Shown: piece after piece, positions 16,255 to 25,254 of the stretch | How the letters are laid out: each line of letters opens with the position of its first letter | Numbering within the stretch: the stretch's first letter is position 1 | Assembly: GCF_004359195.1 (NCBI RefSeq) | Contig: NZ_CP037954.1 | Coordinates: 2,852,001 to 2,916,000 of the forward strand | DNA: 64,000 nt | Direction: 5' to 3' | Source of the DNA: Chryseobacterium salivictor | Lineage (GTDB): Bacteria > Bacteroidota > Bacteroidia > Flavobacteriales > Weeksellaceae | Translations under genes and position numbers: made by a program | Notes under the pieces: generated by a model | Told to the model about the DNA's origin: nothing | The model's input: the letters and a program-made list of their open reading frames with translations, nothing else | The model's database searches: none

Positions 16255-17496
16255 ATGGATATATTAAGATTAATGACCGCCGGAAGCGTTGATGATGGCA
16301 AAAGTACCTTAATTGGCCGACTTTTATACGACAGCAAAAGTATTCTCGTGGATCAGCTGGAAGCACTGGAAAAACAGTCAAAAAATAAAAATTCCGATGG
16401 AATCGATTTGGCAATTCTTACCGACGGTTTGCGGGCCGAACGGGAACAGGGAATCACCATCGACGTGGCGTACCGCTATTTCTCGACGCCGAACAGAAAA
16501 TTCATTATTGCTGATGCTCCGGGACACGTTCAATACACTCGAAATATGATTACCGGCGCGTCGAATTCCGATTTGATGATTATTTTAATTGATGCAAGAC
16601 AAGGCGTGATCGAGCAAACCAGAAGACACAGTATCATCGCTTCTTTGTTGCAAATCAAACACATTGTAATCGCAGTGAATAAAATGGATCTGGTGGATTA
16701 TTCGGAAGAAGTTTTTGAAAATATTAAAACCGGTTACATTGAAATTGCCCAGAAACTCAACCTCATCAATATTCAGTTCTTTCCTATTTCGGCTTTAGAT
16801 GGCGACAATATTGTGGATCGCTCCAGCAAAATGACTTGGTTTAAGGAAAATTCGCTGTTAGAATATCTGGAACAGGTAGAAATTAACAAAGAAATTAATC
16901 TGAAAGATACCCGGTTTCAAGTTCAGTTTGTCATTCGTCCGCAAACCGATGAACTCCACGATTACCGGGGTTACGCGGGAGAAGTCGTTAGCGGAATTTA
17001 TAAAAAAGGAGACCGCATAAAAATCCTGCCGCAAAATATAGAAACCACCATTTCTAAAGTGGAAACCGGCGGAAAAGAAGTGGATGAAGTTTTTGCACCA
17101 CAACCTGCGGTGATCCATATCGAAGATGATATTGATATTTCGCGGGGCGATTATTTTGTTCATACCGATCAGATTCCCACTGTTGACAATGAATTTCAGG
17201 CTTTGGTTTGCTGGATGGATCATAAAGAATTGGTTCCGGGGAATAAATATTTTCTTCAGCACCGAAGCAAACTGGTCAAAGCGATCGTTAAAGAAATCGA
17301 CTATCAATTAGACGTTAATACTTTAGAAAAAACACCAGTCAACGATTCGGTAAAACTCAATGAAGTGGTTCGGGTGACCATCAAAACAGCAAGTCCATTG
17401 GTTTTTGATTCTTTTGAAAAAAACAAAGGAACCGGAAGTGCCATTTTGATCGACGAAACCAGCAATGCAACCGTAGGAGGCGTAATGATTCTGTAA
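16255..17496 (+). CDS. cysN: Sulfate adenylyltransferase subunit 1 (GTPase)
   Basis: 413 residues with an EF-Tu-like GTPase domain: G1 GSVDDGKST near residue 11, G3 DAPGH, G4 NKMD, then two beta-barrel domains. E. coli CysN is 475 residues, so this is a short form, and there is no C-terminal APS kinase as in CysNC fusions. It activates CysD by GTP hydrolysis. The next gene starts three bases after its stop, which implies translational coupling with the exporter fusion. Confidence 0.95.
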   Translation: MDILRLMTAGSVDDGKSTLIGRLLYDSKSILVDQLEALEKQSKNKNSDGIDLAILTDGLRAEREQGITIDVAYRYFSTPNRKFIIADAPGHVQYTRNMITGASNSDLMIILIDARQGVIEQTRRHSIIASLLQIKHIVIAVNKMDLVDYSEEVFENIKTGYIEIAQKLNLINIQFFPISALDGDNIVDRSSKMTWFKENSLLEYLEQVEINKEINLKDTRFQVQFVIRPQTDELHDYRGYAGEVVSGIYKKGDRIKILPQNIETTISKVETGGKEVDEVFAPQPAVIHIEDDIDISRGDYFVHTDQIPTVDNEFQALVCWMDHKELVPGNKYFLQHRSKLVKAIVKEIDYQLDVNTLEKTPVNDSVKLNEVVRVTIKTASPLVFDSFEKNKGTGSAILIDETSNATVGGVMIL

Positions 17497-17499
17497 CCC

Positions 17500-19020
17500 G
17501 TGAGCGAAGTTCAACCCAATAATATGAATCCTCTGTTTCTGAATCTGGAACGGATTCCGGTGTTATTGGTGGGACACGACGATTTAATTTTTCGGGCTGT
17601 AAAGCAGATTTGCCGAAATGCTGCTCATTGTAAAATCAAAATTTATGATGAAGAAATGTCAGAGGAAATCATCAGATTTTCGGCGGAAAAATCCAATATC
17701 AAACTTTTTTATCAAAAAATTAAAGAAGAGGATTTAGAGAACTTTGGATTATTAATAATTTCGACCGAAGATCACGAATACGAAGAACAACTTATTCATC
17801 TTTCTCAAAATAAAAACATTTTAATTGATGTCATCGGCAAACCAAAAATCAGTGATTTTTCGTTGGTTTCCGTTATTAAAAAGGAGAACATAAAACTCGG
17901 AATTTCTTCAAATGATTATTCGCCGGAAGTTCAAAAAAGAATCAATAAAATTATCGAACACAGCATTCCTTCCGATATCGAAGAGTTTATCGGTAAACTG
18001 AAATTCGCCCACAAGCACCCTTTAATGAACCGAGAAGAAGAACTGAAAACACTCGACAATATTACCGCGGAATATCTGGATCAAAAACAAAAACATCCTC
18101 TTGCTGATTCTGAATTTGAAAATTTAGAAAAAATAACGAAAGCGGTTCGGCGCCGTGCCAATATTTATCTGGGAATCATCGGCGTGATGGTTTTAATTGG
18201 AGTTTTGTCTTATATTCTTGTCGAATTCCAATTGTTTCCGGACATCAATGAATTCCTGAATCGCGACAACCATATTTTCTATAAAATGCTGGCGGTCGGT
18301 TTTGTAGCAGAATTGGTGGTAGGAAGTACCGGAATGGGTTATGGGATTATCTGTACCACGATTCTTTTGATGCTCAATATTGCGCCACCGATCATCAGTG
18401 CGAGTATTCACTCTGCCGAAACATTTACCTCAGCCGCGGGAAGCATCAGTCATTACCGATTGAAAAACGTAAACATGAAACTGGTAAAAGCATTGGCTAT
18501 TCCGGCAATTATCGGGGCAATTATTGGAGCGTTATCGCTAACTTATTTTGGGGAACATTATGCCCACATTGTAAAACCGTTGATTTCCTGCTATACTTTA
18601 TATCTTGGAATTAATATCTTGCGAAATGCCTTCAAAAAAAACAAAAAAAACACTCAAAAATCCGGTCGAAATATCAGCATTTTAGGATTGACCGGTGGAT
18701 TTATCGATTCTTTTACGGGCGGTGGTTGGGGACCAATGGTTACGGGAAGTTTACTAAAAGACGGACGAACTCCAAGATATGTGATTGGAAGTTCTACCCT
18801 ATCGAAATTCATTCTAACGATTACCAGTGCGATTACCTTCGTAGTGACCATCGGAATTCAGCATTGGAATATTGTACTCGGATTATTGATTGGCGGAATT
18901 GTTACCGCGCCATTTGCTGCTTTGTTAACGAGCAGAATTCCCATTAAAAAAATGTTCGTGGTGATTGGGATTCTTATTATTGTTTTGAGTTTAATTTCGA
19001 TTGTAAAATCACTTTTTTAA
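17500..19020 (+). CDS. Fusion of a degenerate sirohaem-synthase N-domain with a TSUP (TauE/SafE) exporter
   Basis: Residues 1 to about 190 follow the Met8/CysG N-terminal layout: LFLNLERIPVLLVGHDDLIF in place of the usual NAD-binding GGG pattern, then LLIISTEDHEYEEQL, then NILIDVIGKPKISDFSLVSV. From about residue 222 eight membrane helices form a TSUP transporter (VAELVVGSTGMGYGI; GGFIDSFTGGGWGPM). The start is GTG at 17500 or ATG at 17524. Linked to cysN by three bases, it probably moves sulfate, sulfite or another sulfur anion. The NAD site looks lost, so the front domain may only sense or bind a tetrapyrrole; that is inference. It ends with no clear terminator. Confidence 0.87.
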   Translation: MSEVQPNNMNPLFLNLERIPVLLVGHDDLIFRAVKQICRNAAHCKIKIYDEEMSEEIIRFSAEKSNIKLFYQKIKEEDLENFGLLIISTEDHEYEEQLIHLSQNKNILIDVIGKPKISDFSLVSVIKKENIKLGISSNDYSPEVQKRINKIIEHSIPSDIEEFIGKLKFAHKHPLMNREEELKTLDNITAEYLDQKQKHPLADSEFENLEKITKAVRRRANIYLGIIGVMVLIGVLSYILVEFQLFPDINEFLNRDNHIFYKMLAVGFVAELVVGSTGMGYGIICTTILLMLNIAPPIISASIHSAETFTSAAGSISHYRLKNVNMKLVKALAIPAIIGAIIGALSLTYFGEHYAHIVKPLISCYTLYLGINILRNAFKKNKKNTQKSGRNISILGLTGGFIDSFTGGGWGPMVTGSLLKDGRTPRYVIGSSTLSKFILTITSAITFVVTIGIQHWNIVLGLLIGGIVTAPFAALLTSRIPIKKMFVVIGILIIVLSLISIVKSLF

Positions 19021-19259
19021 ATATTACTTCGGAAGACATTCATTATTTAGTACCCGTCACACAACGCGTTATCAAACTGAAATCAGACCAGGGCGCAAAT
19101 CTTATTTTGTAGAATACACGCAGATACCACTGGGAAAACACCAAAAAACAAGAATTGACACATTGCAAAAATCAATTTATCAGTTCCATCCGATAAAATA
19201 AATAACTTTCCCAAAGAGAAACCTAAACTAAATATTTTATAACTTTGAACATAATAAAT

Positions 19260-19508
19260 ATGATTAAAGTAATGGACACTACAATAGATATCCGAAAAAA
19301 AATCCACGAATTTATCGATCATGCAGACGAAAGAATACTCCGTATTTTTCACGCAATTATTACTATGGAAGAAGTTGAAGAACACGTATTGAGTGCAGAA
19401 TACAAAGAAATTTTGGATGAACGCCTGAAAGAACACCACGAAAATCCAACTTCGGGAAAACCTTGGGAAAAAGTAAAACAGGAACTGAAAAAAGAATATG
19501 GAATATGA
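19260..19508 (+). CDS. Antitoxin-like protein of a RelE-type pair
   Basis: About 82 residues from the ATG at 19260 (19272 also fits). It is strongly acidic and basic, helical, with no membrane segment (IRKKIHEFIDHADERIL; SGKPWEKVKQELKKEYGI). Its stop overlaps the toxin start by 11 bp, the usual arrangement for toxin-antitoxin pairs in which the antitoxin comes first. I recognise no DNA-binding fold. The assignment rests on the partner gene. The partner has a nonsense codon, so the antitoxin may now be a leftover. Confidence 0.72.
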   Translation: MIKVMDTTIDIRKKIHEFIDHADERILRIFHAIITMEEVEEHVLSAEYKEILDERLKEHHENPTSGKPWEKVKQELKKEYGI

Positions 19509-19797
19509 TCTGATTATAAAGCCAAAAGCCCAGAATGATATAAAAAAAGCACTTGATTGGTATAAAGCAGAAGGCGGAAATTTACCGGAAAAATTGCTTG
19601 ATAAAATCGATGAAAGCTTAGAGAAAATACAGCAAAACCCGGAACATTATCAGAAAAGATATCACGAAATAAGAATCATTTTTACAAAGAAATTTTCTTA
19701 AGGAATTTATTACACCGTTGAAGAAAATACAATTTATATCCACGCAATTTTACACACGAAACAAAATCCAAAAACAGCTGAAAAGCGTGTAAAATAA
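19498..19797 (+). pseudogene. RelE/ParE-type toxin with an in-frame stop
   Basis: The frame begins MEYDLIIKPKAQNDIKKALD, a typical RelE/ParE-superfamily start, and runs to KRYHEIRIIFTKKFS, where TAA stops it at 19699-19701. The same frame continues without further stops as GIYYTVEENTIYIHAILHTK and QNPKTAEKRVK to a TAA at 19795-19797. That tail is exactly the missing last strands of the family, so the stop (probably TAT to TAA) truncates an otherwise whole 99-residue toxin. Loss of the last strands should inactivate it. A sequencing error is the main alternative. Confidence 0.82.
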
Positions 19798-19864
19798 AAA
19801 GTCTACCGCCTGAATTTTCCAATAACATTCTGCCTCCGCCTCTAAAAAAAGACTTTAGGCAGCA

Positions 19865-19892
19865 AGAAAAAAGCGGGCTAAGCCCGCCCGCT
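19865..19892 (-). terminator. Terminator after the YwqK-like lipoprotein gene
   Basis: GCGGGC and GCCCGC pair around TAA. On the minus strand the stem is followed by TTTTTT. Confidence 0.8.
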
Positions 19893-19899
19893 GTATTTA

Positions 19900-20343
19900 T
19901 CATTTTATTTTAGTCAATGCAATGCTGTCGGTTTTATTTCCTTTATCATACTTTTTAATGTAAATCAATTTTCCTTTTTCATTATAGTATTTCCAGTCGC
20001 CATGATAGTACCAGTGTATAAAATTATCGGCAACTTCGGTAGTAGATTGTCCTTTGATCTTGATTTTTCCGTTTGGATAAAAAAATTGTGTCTTAATTTT
20101 ATCTTTGCGGTAAACCTCCTTCTGATCTATTTTATCATCAATAAAAGTACGCCAGATACCAACCTTGTCTCCCTTTCTGTATTTTCCTTTTGAAACAAAA
20201 TCTCCCTGTTCGGTAGAATTGGTTTCTACCCATTTGCCATTTCTTTTCTGAATCTTAGCTTCCTTTATATATTGATTACTTTTACCCGGAACGCAGGATA
20301 CCAGAGAAACCGTAATTAATAAAAGAAAATAATTGATTTTCAT
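19900..20343 (-). CDS. Lipoprotein with YwqK/MORN-like repeats
   Basis: 147 residues. A lipoprotein signal (MKINYFLLLITVSLVSC) places the lipidated cysteine at residue 17. The mature part has repeats of the type GKYRKGDKVGIWRTF and WYYHGDWKYYNEKGKLIY, the MORN-like repeats of proteins annotated as YwqK-family. Such repeats are structural; the ywqK antitoxin label should not be taken as evidence of toxin-antitoxin function here. It is four bases downstream of the kbl stop, so it may be co-transcribed with kbl. Confidence 0.78.
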   Translation of the reverse strand: MKINYFLLLITVSLVSCVPGKSNQYIKEAKIQKRNGKWVETNSTEQGDFVSKGKYRKGDKVGIWRTFIDDKIDQKEVYRKDKIKTQFFYPNGKIKIKGQSTTEVADNFIHWYYHGDWKYYNEKGKLIYIKKYDKGNKTDSIALTKIK

Positions 20344-20347
20344 AGCA

Positions 20348-21541
20348 TCAGATCACTCCCAAATCTTTTCCTACCTTTTCAAAAGCTGCAATCGCTTTGT
20401 CTAAGTGTTCTCTGGTATGGGAAGCAGAAAGTTGCACACGGATTCTCGCTTTTCCTTTTGGTACCACGGGATAGAAAAATCCGATGACATAAATTCCTTC
20501 ATCCATTAATTTTTCGGCCATTTTTTGGGCCAAAGGGGCATCGTACAGCATCACCGGGACAATCGCCGCATCACCGTTGGGAATATCAAAACCTTTGGTT
20601 TTCATTTCTTTTCTGAAATATTCGGCATTTTCCATTACCTGATCTCTCAACGAAGTGTCGTCGGAAATCATATCCAAAACTTTAATCGCAGCACCAACGA
20701 TTCCCGGAGCCAAAGAATTTGAGAACAAATAAGGTCTTGAACGCTGTCTCAGCATATCGATAATTTCTTTTTTACCGGAAGTAAATCCTCCAAGCGCGCC
20801 GCCTAAAGCTTTTCCTAAAGTTGAAGTAATGATGTCAACTCTTCCCATCACTTCATTGGCTTCGTGCGTTCCACGTCCAGTTTTACCGATGAATCCGGTG
20901 GCGTGTGAATCGTCAACCATTACCAAAGCATCGTATTTATCTGCCAAATCACATACTCCCTTTAAATCGGCCACAATTCCGTCCATTGAGAAAACACCAT
21001 CGGTCACGATGATTTTGAAACGGTGATTCTTTTTGGAAGCCTCAATTAACTGCTCTTCCAAATCGGCCATATTGTTATTTTTGTAACGGTATCTCGCTGC
21101 TTTACAAAGTCGAACACCATCTATAATTGAAGCGTGATTCAGTTCATCAGAAATAATGGCATCCTGATCGGTAAACAAAGGTTCGAAAACGCCGCCGTTG
21201 GCATCAAAACACGCTGCATATAAAATGGTATCTTCCAATCCCAAAAACGCTGAAATCTTTGCTTCCAATTCTTTATGAATATCCTGAGTTCCACAGATGA
21301 AACGCACCGAAGACATTCCGTAGCCGTGACTTTCGATCATATCCTGGGAAGCTTTCATCACTTCTTTATTGTTTGACAATCCCAAATAGTTATTGGCACA
21401 GAAATTCAGGAGTGTTTTCCCGTTGGCTTCAATCACCGCAGATTGCTGTGAGGTTATGATCCTTTCGGTTTTAAACAAGCCGTCATTTTTAATATTTTGA
21501 AGTTCGTTCTGTAAATTTTCCAGATAATTTTTAGAAATCAT
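20348..21541 (-). CDS. kbl: Glycine C-acetyltransferase (2-amino-3-ketobutyrate CoA ligase)
   Basis: 397 residues, as in E. coli Kbl (398). It is a class II PLP aminotransferase-fold enzyme: the PLP lysine is in [15 protein letters not shown] near residue 245, and [18 protein letters not shown] is the family block. It cleaves 2-amino-3-ketobutyrate with CoA to glycine and acetyl-CoA in threonine breakdown. The partner threonine dehydrogenase is not in the window. The related serine palmitoyltransferase and KbL-like AONS enzymes share the fold, but the length and motifs favour Kbl. Confidence 0.92.
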   Translation of the reverse strand: MISKNYLENLQNELQNIKNDGLFKTERIITSQQSAVIEANGKTLLNFCANNYLGLSNNKEVMKASQDMIESHGYGMSSVRFICGTQDIHKELEAKISAFLGLEDTILYAACFDANGGVFEPLFTDQDAIISDELNHASIIDGVRLCKAARYRYKNNNMADLEEQLIEASKKNHRFKIIVTDGVFSMDGIVADLKGVCDLADKYDALVMVDDSHATGFIGKTGRGTHEANEVMGRVDIITSTLGKALGGALGGFTSGKKEIIDMLRQRSRPYLFSNSLAPGIVGAAIKVLDMISDDTSLRDQVMENAEYFRKEMKTKGFDIPNGDAAIVPVMLYDAPLAQKMAEKLMDEGIYVIGFFYPVVPKGKARIRVQLSASHTREHLDKAIAAFEKVGKDLGVI

Positions 21542-21569
21542 ATTTAATTATTTTGAAATGCTAAAATAC

Positions 21570-21600
21570 GAAAAAAAGCCCTCCTGCGAGTGCTTTTATC
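21570..21600 (-). terminator. Weak terminator after the M1 peptidase gene
   Basis: AAAAGC..CTC and GAG.GCTTTT form an imperfect stem with A/T runs on both sides, between the M1 peptidase stop and the kbl start. Confidence 0.45.
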
Positions 21601-21638
21601 ATTTTGTTATTAATAACATAAAGTTAAATGGACCTTGA

Positions 21639-23570
21639 TTATTCTTTAATAAATTTCAAATTCTTTTCAGCAATTTTTAAAAGATAAACTCCTTTCGGAA
21701 GGGCGTTTACACCAATTGATTTTTTTGAACTAAGTATTCCTGATTTCACCCATTTCCCATCGAGGCTGAAAATTTCATACGATTCATCTTTGGTAATTCC
21801 CGCTACTGAAAGTTGGTCTTTCGCCGGATTTGGATAAATTCTGATTTCATTTATGGCCGTATCATTTATGGAAAGAATCGAAGTATCTTTTGTTACTGTG
21901 GAACCTTTGGTAATAATCTGATTTTCATAATTAAATTGTACTGAAGCCACATTGAAAGTAAGCGCTTCTGCAAAACTTTGATTATTTGAATCGTTATTTA
22001 AAACCAAATAAGCAATTTCCCCACCAGTTCCGGTCACTTTAATCGGCAAAGGCATTTCAAAGAAACTGCCCGACGAATGACTTTGCGTCTGGCCCACTTT
22101 AAAACGAATGATTTTATCCGCAGTTTGATTCCATTTTATTTGATAGGAAGGATATCCCTGGCCGTAAATCCAGTCGTTGAAAAATTCGGAAAAATCTTTT
22201 CCGGTAGATTGTAATAATGAATTCTTTAAATCATCTGTTCTCACATAATTATAGGCGAGATTTGGACGGGAATGATACTCTTTTAAAGCTTGATAAAAAG
22301 CGGAATCACCTAGAATCCACTTCATCATTCTTAAAACATATCCGCCTTTTGAATAACTCAACCGACTGTCAAAAACTGCGTTGGTATTTCCTAAATTACC
22401 GTCAGCAACATAAACACTTCCGCCTGATGACTGGGTAATATAATCCATTTGCGACTGCAAATAATTCATAAATTCAGTGTTAGTCATTAATAATTTTTCG
22501 TTGGCGAGATGTTCACCGTAAGTCGCAAAACCTTCATTAAGCCAGATATCGTTCCAGGCGCCGCAAGTTACTTTATCTCCAAACCATTGGTGGGCTAATT
22601 CATGAGCGATAATTCCCTTGCCGAAAGATCCCATTGACGACATGGTAGAATGCTCCATTCCGCCTCCCCAGCCGAATTGCATGTGCCCGTATTTCTCATT
22701 CCTGTAAGGATAAGGTCCAAAAAATTCTTCGAACGTATTCATGATATTTTTGGTCCAGTTGATATTGGCCATTGCGGTGTTATTATTCGCTGTAGAAGGA
22801 TAAACGTAATTCACAAACGGGAAAGGCGGTATTCCCATCGTATCATTTATCTTGGTATAATTCGTAATTCCCAAAGCAACTAAATACGCCGGAATCGGAT
22901 AATTCGTTTGCCAGAAAGTTAGTTTTTTATTACCGGCTACCATTGTTTCGGAAAACAATTTACCATTCGAAGCGACATTATATTGCGCCGGAGTTGTAAT
23001 TCTGATATCAACTTTCTCTATTTTATCATTCATACTCTGCTTAGTGGGAAACCATTCCTGTGCGCCGTAAGGCTCAGAAAGCGTGTAGAGCACCGGAGTT
23101 CCAGATTGCGTAGAAATTGTAAAAGCATCACCAGCACTTCCAATAGTATCTGGAGTGCCGGAATATTTAATCGATAAAGAATCTAAAGTAGCCGAGCTGA
23201 GTGCGGCTGGAAAATCGATTTTTACTTCCTTCGTTGGCAATTGAGTAAAGGCCAAGTTTGTACCGTGGTATTTCACTTCAGAAACCGTCAACACATTAGA
23301 AAAATCAAAATAAATACTGGTAATGTTTTGATTGGGAACAAAATGACTGGTCACCGTTCCACTTATAAAATATTGAGCAGGATCAAGATCCAAATCCAGT
23401 CTTTGATATTTCAAATCATAATTCAAAGTGTTTGGGTTCACGTTGTAATTAATCATTTTCGAATAGCGCTGCGTTTCATTTCGGATCATGCTTTTTCTTT
23501 CTGCCTCTTCGTTTTGCGCAAAAAGGTGTGCAAAACATAACATTAACGCAATTATATAAAATTGTTTCAC
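21639..23570 (-). CDS. Secreted M1-family aminopeptidase with type IX sorting domain
   Basis: 643 residues. Signal peptide (MKQFYIIALMLCFAHLFAQ), then the M1 fold: exopeptidase motif WGGGMEHSTM, zinc motif IAHELAHQWFGD and the distal glutamate in LNEGFATYGE. The last about 70 residues (EIRIYPNPAKDQLSVAGI to YLLKIAEKNLKFIKE) form a T9SS type A sorting domain, so the enzyme is exported across the outer membrane and anchored or released. It trims N-terminal residues from peptides, probably for nutrition. Monocistronic, with dacB next upstream behind a terminator. Confidence 0.95.
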   Translation of the reverse strand: MKQFYIIALMLCFAHLFAQNEEAERKSMIRNETQRYSKMINYNVNPNTLNYDLKYQRLDLDLDPAQYFISGTVTSHFVPNQNITSIYFDFSNVLTVSEVKYHGTNLAFTQLPTKEVKIDFPAALSSATLDSLSIKYSGTPDTIGSAGDAFTISTQSGTPVLYTLSEPYGAQEWFPTKQSMNDKIEKVDIRITTPAQYNVASNGKLFSETMVAGNKKLTFWQTNYPIPAYLVALGITNYTKINDTMGIPPFPFVNYVYPSTANNNTAMANINWTKNIMNTFEEFFGPYPYRNEKYGHMQFGWGGGMEHSTMSSMGSFGKGIIAHELAHQWFGDKVTCGAWNDIWLNEGFATYGEHLANEKLLMTNTEFMNYLQSQMDYITQSSGGSVYVADGNLGNTNAVFDSRLSYSKGGYVLRMMKWILGDSAFYQALKEYHSRPNLAYNYVRTDDLKNSLLQSTGKDFSEFFNDWIYGQGYPSYQIKWNQTADKIIRFKVGQTQSHSSGSFFEMPLPIKVTGTGGEIAYLVLNNDSNNQSFAEALTFNVASVQFNYENQIITKGSTVTKDTSILSINDTAINEIRIYPNPAKDQLSVAGITKDESYEIFSLDGKWVKSGILSSKKSIGVNALPKGVYLLKIAEKNLKFIKE

Positions 23571-23599
23571 TGATTAAATTATTTACCGATAAAGGTAAA

Positions 23600-23628
23600 A
23601 AAAACCTTTCAATAATTATTGAAAGGCT
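23600..23628 (-). terminator. Terminator after dacB
   Basis: CCTTTCAATAA and TTATTGAAAGG form a long perfect stem, followed on the minus strand by eight T. Confidence 0.9.
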
Positions 23629-23650
23629 GCTATTTTAGTCAAATAAACAA

Positions 23651-25102
23651 TCAGAGATTCAAAGTCGGCTCCAGGATTTGCTCCATTTTACTTTTAACCT
23701 GATCTACAGAACCTCCATAATTATTAATGAGCAGTGAAAACACCAGTGTTTTACCGGAATTTGTTTTCATATATCCGGCTAAGGTTTTTACTTTATTTAA
23801 AGTGCCTGTTTTGGCAAAGATCTGTCCGTTTCCGGTAGTGTTGAACATTCTTTTCAAAGTTCCCGTCTGTCCGCCGATTGGCAAGGTTTCCTGGAAGGTT
23901 TTGTAATATTTTTCGTTCATCAAATTCGCTAAAAACTTCACCTGAGAAATTGGAGTTACCACATTTGCTCTTGAAAGTCCGCTTCCATCGAAGTAATTTA
24001 AACCATCCGTTTCGAAACCGACTGATTTTAAATGGTTATTCACCACCATTCTTCCCGCTTCCAAAGTCTGATCACCCAGTTTCTGAAAACCCACCATTCT
24101 CAACGTTGCTTCTGCCAATGCATTATCGCTGTGCTGATTGGTATACATGATGATTTCTGCTAAAGTTGGCGATTGATAAGAAGTGATTACTTCCCGTTTC
24201 TCAGGATTTGGATCTGTACTTTTTGTGACCACTTTTCCCGCCACCGACAAGCCACTTTTCAGCATGGCTGCACGCAGGCTGTTCGCCAGATAAGCCGGAG
24301 CATCCGGTAATTTGGTCGTCAGATAGCCGCCATCAAATTTATCGGCATACACCATTTGACCGATGTATGGCGAGATATAATAATAGTTTTTGTTTTCTGA
24401 AAAAGGATTTGATTTTTTGGCAATCAGTTTTTCATTTTGGGGATTGATTTCGTGGGTCGTTCCAACGGGTAAATAATAATTTCCGTTTTCAAGCCAAACA
24501 ATATTTTCCGGTAATGACTGGGATTTATTTAATTTAAAAACACCGGTCTGAATGATAATATCGCCATTGATTTTCTTAATTCCTTTTTCTCTGGCAGCCG
24601 AAATAAATTCAGAAATAATCTGACTATAGGAACTAGCGCCCGCTTTATTGGTTCCCAGCGAAGGATCGCCGCTTCCTACGATGTACAAATTACCTTTAAG
24701 AACTCCGTCTTCGATTTCACCGGAATATTCCAGCTGAGTGATCCACCTGAAGTTTTCACCCAAAAGATTCATCGCCGTTTCTGTGGTCAGCAATTTAGTA
24801 GTAGAAGCAGGAATCAGAGAAGCGTTCTCATTATAAGAACTGATAATTTTCTTTGTTTTGGGATCATACACTACAAAACCCCAGTTTGCGTTTCGCAAAA
24901 CAGGATCATTCATCATCGAATTCAGCTTGATATCTACGAGTTCTTTTGCGCTGAGAAGTTTTTCAGCGGACTCTTTAGAAATATTCGAATTTTGACTGTC
25001 GTAAGATTGAGGATAATTGGTAGAAGCGAAGGTTCCCTGCCCAAATGCAAATGCAGAAACTGCGATTGCAGAAGAAACCAGAATTTTTTTGATGTTAATC
25101 AT
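23651..25102 (-). CDS. dacB: D-alanyl-D-alanine carboxypeptidase/endopeptidase (PBP4 family)
   Basis: 483 residues (477 in E. coli DacB). A signal peptide (to FAFGQGTFA) precedes the S13 peptidase domain. Catalytic motifs are in order: SxxK in IPASTTKLLTTE, SDN in QHSDNALAEA, and KTG in FAKTGTLNKVKTLAG. It trims or cleaves peptidoglycan cross-links in the periplasm. It is a single gene. The upstream 150 bp are AT-rich without a clear -7 box. Confidence 0.94.
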   Translation of the reverse strand: MINIKKILVSSAIAVSAFAFGQGTFASTNYPQSYDSQNSNISKESAEKLLSAKELVDIKLNSMMNDPVLRNANWGFVVYDPKTKKIISSYNENASLIPASTTKLLTTETAMNLLGENFRWITQLEYSGEIEDGVLKGNLYIVGSGDPSLGTNKAGASSYSQIISEFISAAREKGIKKINGDIIIQTGVFKLNKSQSLPENIVWLENGNYYLPVGTTHEINPQNEKLIAKKSNPFSENKNYYYISPYIGQMVYADKFDGGYLTTKLPDAPAYLANSLRAAMLKSGLSVAGKVVTKSTDPNPEKREVITSYQSPTLAEIIMYTNQHSDNALAEATLRMVGFQKLGDQTLEAGRMVVNNHLKSVGFETDGLNYFDGSGLSRANVVTPISQVKFLANLMNEKYYKTFQETLPIGGQTGTLKRMFNTTGNGQIFAKTGTLNKVKTLAGYMKTNSGKTLVFSLLINNYGGSVDQVKSKMEQILEPTLNL

Positions 25103-25254
25103 TTAATTTTATTATTTGATTATCTATGAATGCTTTTGCATGAAAGAATACGATTCTGCCGCAAAACATTTCTTTAACGTTCAAAAGTATAAAATATTGT
25201 TGAAGCACAGTGATTTAACGGTACTAAAAAGGTGGTAACTACTGTTAAACTTTG

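Noticed and set aside
16858..17307. 149-residue minus-strand ORF inside cysN
   Set aside because: Shadow of the GTPase gene; Phe/Asn-rich translation without motifs.
19900..20343. Third toxin-antitoxin gene (YwqK antitoxin label)
   Set aside because: The protein is a lipoprotein with MORN-like repeats and has no toxin partner; it is linked to kbl, not to the RelE pair.
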